From an uncultured Sphingosinicella sp. (GTDB lineage: Bacteria > Pseudomonadota > Alphaproteobacteria > Sphingomonadales > Sphingomonadaceae): a stretch of DNA of 23,985 bases. Below the pieces are notes generated by a model. It was not told the DNA's origin, did no database searches, and saw nothing but the letters and a program-made list of their open reading frames with translations. The stretch is taken from NCBI GenBank assembly GCA_946886275.1, contig CAMPIH010000014.1, positions 1 to 23,985 on the forward strand, read 5' to 3'. The position numbers and the translations under genes are program-made. This document shows positions 23,204 to 23,985 of the stretch, piece after piece (the stretch's first letter is position 1; each line of letters starts with the position of its first letter).

Positions 23204-23985
23204 ATGGCGCTGGCCAGATTGATCCTGTTGCTGTGCTGCCTGCTGGCAGCCACGCCGGCGCTCGCCGACGATATCTCGGTCGCCGGCCGAAGCGTCGTCC
23301 GGGTCGTCGTGATCGCCTTTGAAGAGGGCGAGGTCGTCGATTTCGGCCATGGCAGCGGTTTCGCCGTCGCGCCCAACCGGATCGTCACCAACGCCCACGT
23401 CGTCGCCCTCGCCGCCCAATATCCGGACAATGTCGCCGTCGGGGTCGTGCCTTCGGAAGGCAGCCAGTCCTACCGGGCCAGGCTGGTCGCGATCGATCCG
23501 GCGCGGGACCTCGCCTTGCTCGAGCTCGACCAGGGCTCGGTCACTCCGATCCCGCTCTTCACCGGGCCGCTGGAAGACGGGATGGCGGTCGCCGCGCTGG
23601 GTTATCCGGGCAATGTCGATCTCGCCACCGCCCAGTCCGCCGAGGATTATATCAACCCGCTGCCGCCGACCCGGTCGGCCGGGATCTTCTCCAATGTCCG
23701 GCCGATCAACGGGATCACCACCCTTCTTCACACTGCCGATATCGCCCGCGGCCATAGCGGCGGGCCTTTGCTCGACCAGTGCGGCCGGGTGATCGGGGTG
23801 AACACGCTCATCACCCGGGGCCAGGACGGCGATTCCCCGTTCGCCTTCGCCGTCGCCAACCGCGAGCTCGCCGCCTTTCTGCGCGAGGCGAACCAGCCCT
23901 TCCCGACCGTCGCCAGCGAATGCATCAGCATGGCCGATCGGCTGAGCCGGGATCGTGACCGGCTGAGTGCCGAGGAACGGGCGCG
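23204..23985 (+). CDS. Secreted trypsin-like serine protease (HtrA-type core), C-terminus cut by window edge
   Basis: From the ATG at 23204 the frame stays open for 260 codons to the right edge. A signal peptide is clear (hydrophobic LILLLCCLLAATPALA, cleavage near residue 21). The S1-type triad is complete: H65 in RIVTNAHVV, D102 in ARDLALLEL and S185 in RGHSGGPLLD. The order and spacing match the protease domain of DegP/HtrA-like S1C enzymes; no PDZ domain is seen in the portion present. Around residue 235 a charged, helical stretch begins (ADRLSRDRDRLSAEERAR), so the remainder may be a coiled coil and not a PDZ domain. AAAGGGG before the ATG may be the ribosome binding site. Quality control or signalling in the periplasm is an inference. 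Confidence 0.88.
   Translation, partial: MALARLILLLCCLLAATPALADDISVAGRSVVRVVVIAFEEGEVVDFGHGSGFAVAPNRIVTNAHVVALAAQYPDNVAVGVVPSEGSQSYRARLVAIDPARDLALLELDQGSVTPIPLFTGPLEDGMAVAALGYPGNVDLATAQSAEDYINPLPPTRSAGIFSNVRPINGITTLLHTADIARGHSGGPLLDQCGRVIGVNTLITRGQDGDSPFAFAVANRELAAFLREANQPFPTVASECISMADRLSRDRDRLSAEERA

Overview
The window is GC-rich bacterial chromosome that fits an alphaproteobacterium of the Sphingomonadales. This rests on gene content and order (hrcA-grpE divergent from rph-rdgB-hemW; an LppC-type lipoprotein divergent from rsmI-yraN-gshB; DUF484-xerC; fsa; priA), the strong G/C third-position bias, and promoter-like motifs resembling the Caulobacter housekeeping consensus. It is an inference; no rRNA or other phylogenetic marker is present.

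Left part (1-2460): a partial membrane protein runs off the left edge on the minus strand. Divergent from it is a small bacterial PH-domain membrane protein, and convergent with that is a lipoprotein of the serine beta-lactamase-like family. A palindromic intergenic repeat of the ATTCC...GGAAT type separates this hydrolase from the heat-shock pair.

Core block (2459-12296): hrcA-grpE (minus) is divergent from rph-rdgB-hemW (plus): RNase PH, the nucleotide-pool cleaner RdgB and the radical-SAM protein HemW. HemW ends tail-to-tail with an LppC-like lipoprotein whose start lies 12 bp from rsmI. rsmI overlaps yraN, followed by gshB under its own likely promoter, then a DedA-family membrane protein. 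DedA is convergent with DUF484-xerC, which overlap by 16 nt.

Right part (12297-23985): a TonB-dependent outer-membrane receptor, a 41-residue entericidin-like lipoprotein that is easy to miss, and a transaldolase-like fsa gene all read on the minus strand. Divergent from fsa is a translationally coupled pair: a secreted M20 metallopeptidase and a MATE-type exporter. The MATE gene shares a CTAG stop palindrome with a convergent DUF4197 lipoprotein. priA follows on the plus strand, then a secreted HExxH/TPR metalloprotein and, running off the right edge, a secreted trypsin-like serine protease.

Most of the window is housekeeping: proteostasis control, RNA processing, nucleotide sanitation, heme trafficking, glutathione synthesis, chromosome-dimer resolution, replication restart and envelope lipoproteins. 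I found no CRISPR array, transposase, prophage, tRNA or rRNA, and no convincing new multi-gene defence or biosynthetic system. The less ordinary items are the receptor-entericidin insertion near fsa, the coupled peptidase-exporter pair, the secreted protease neighbours at the right end, and recurring promoter architectures, some of which imply leaderless transcripts.
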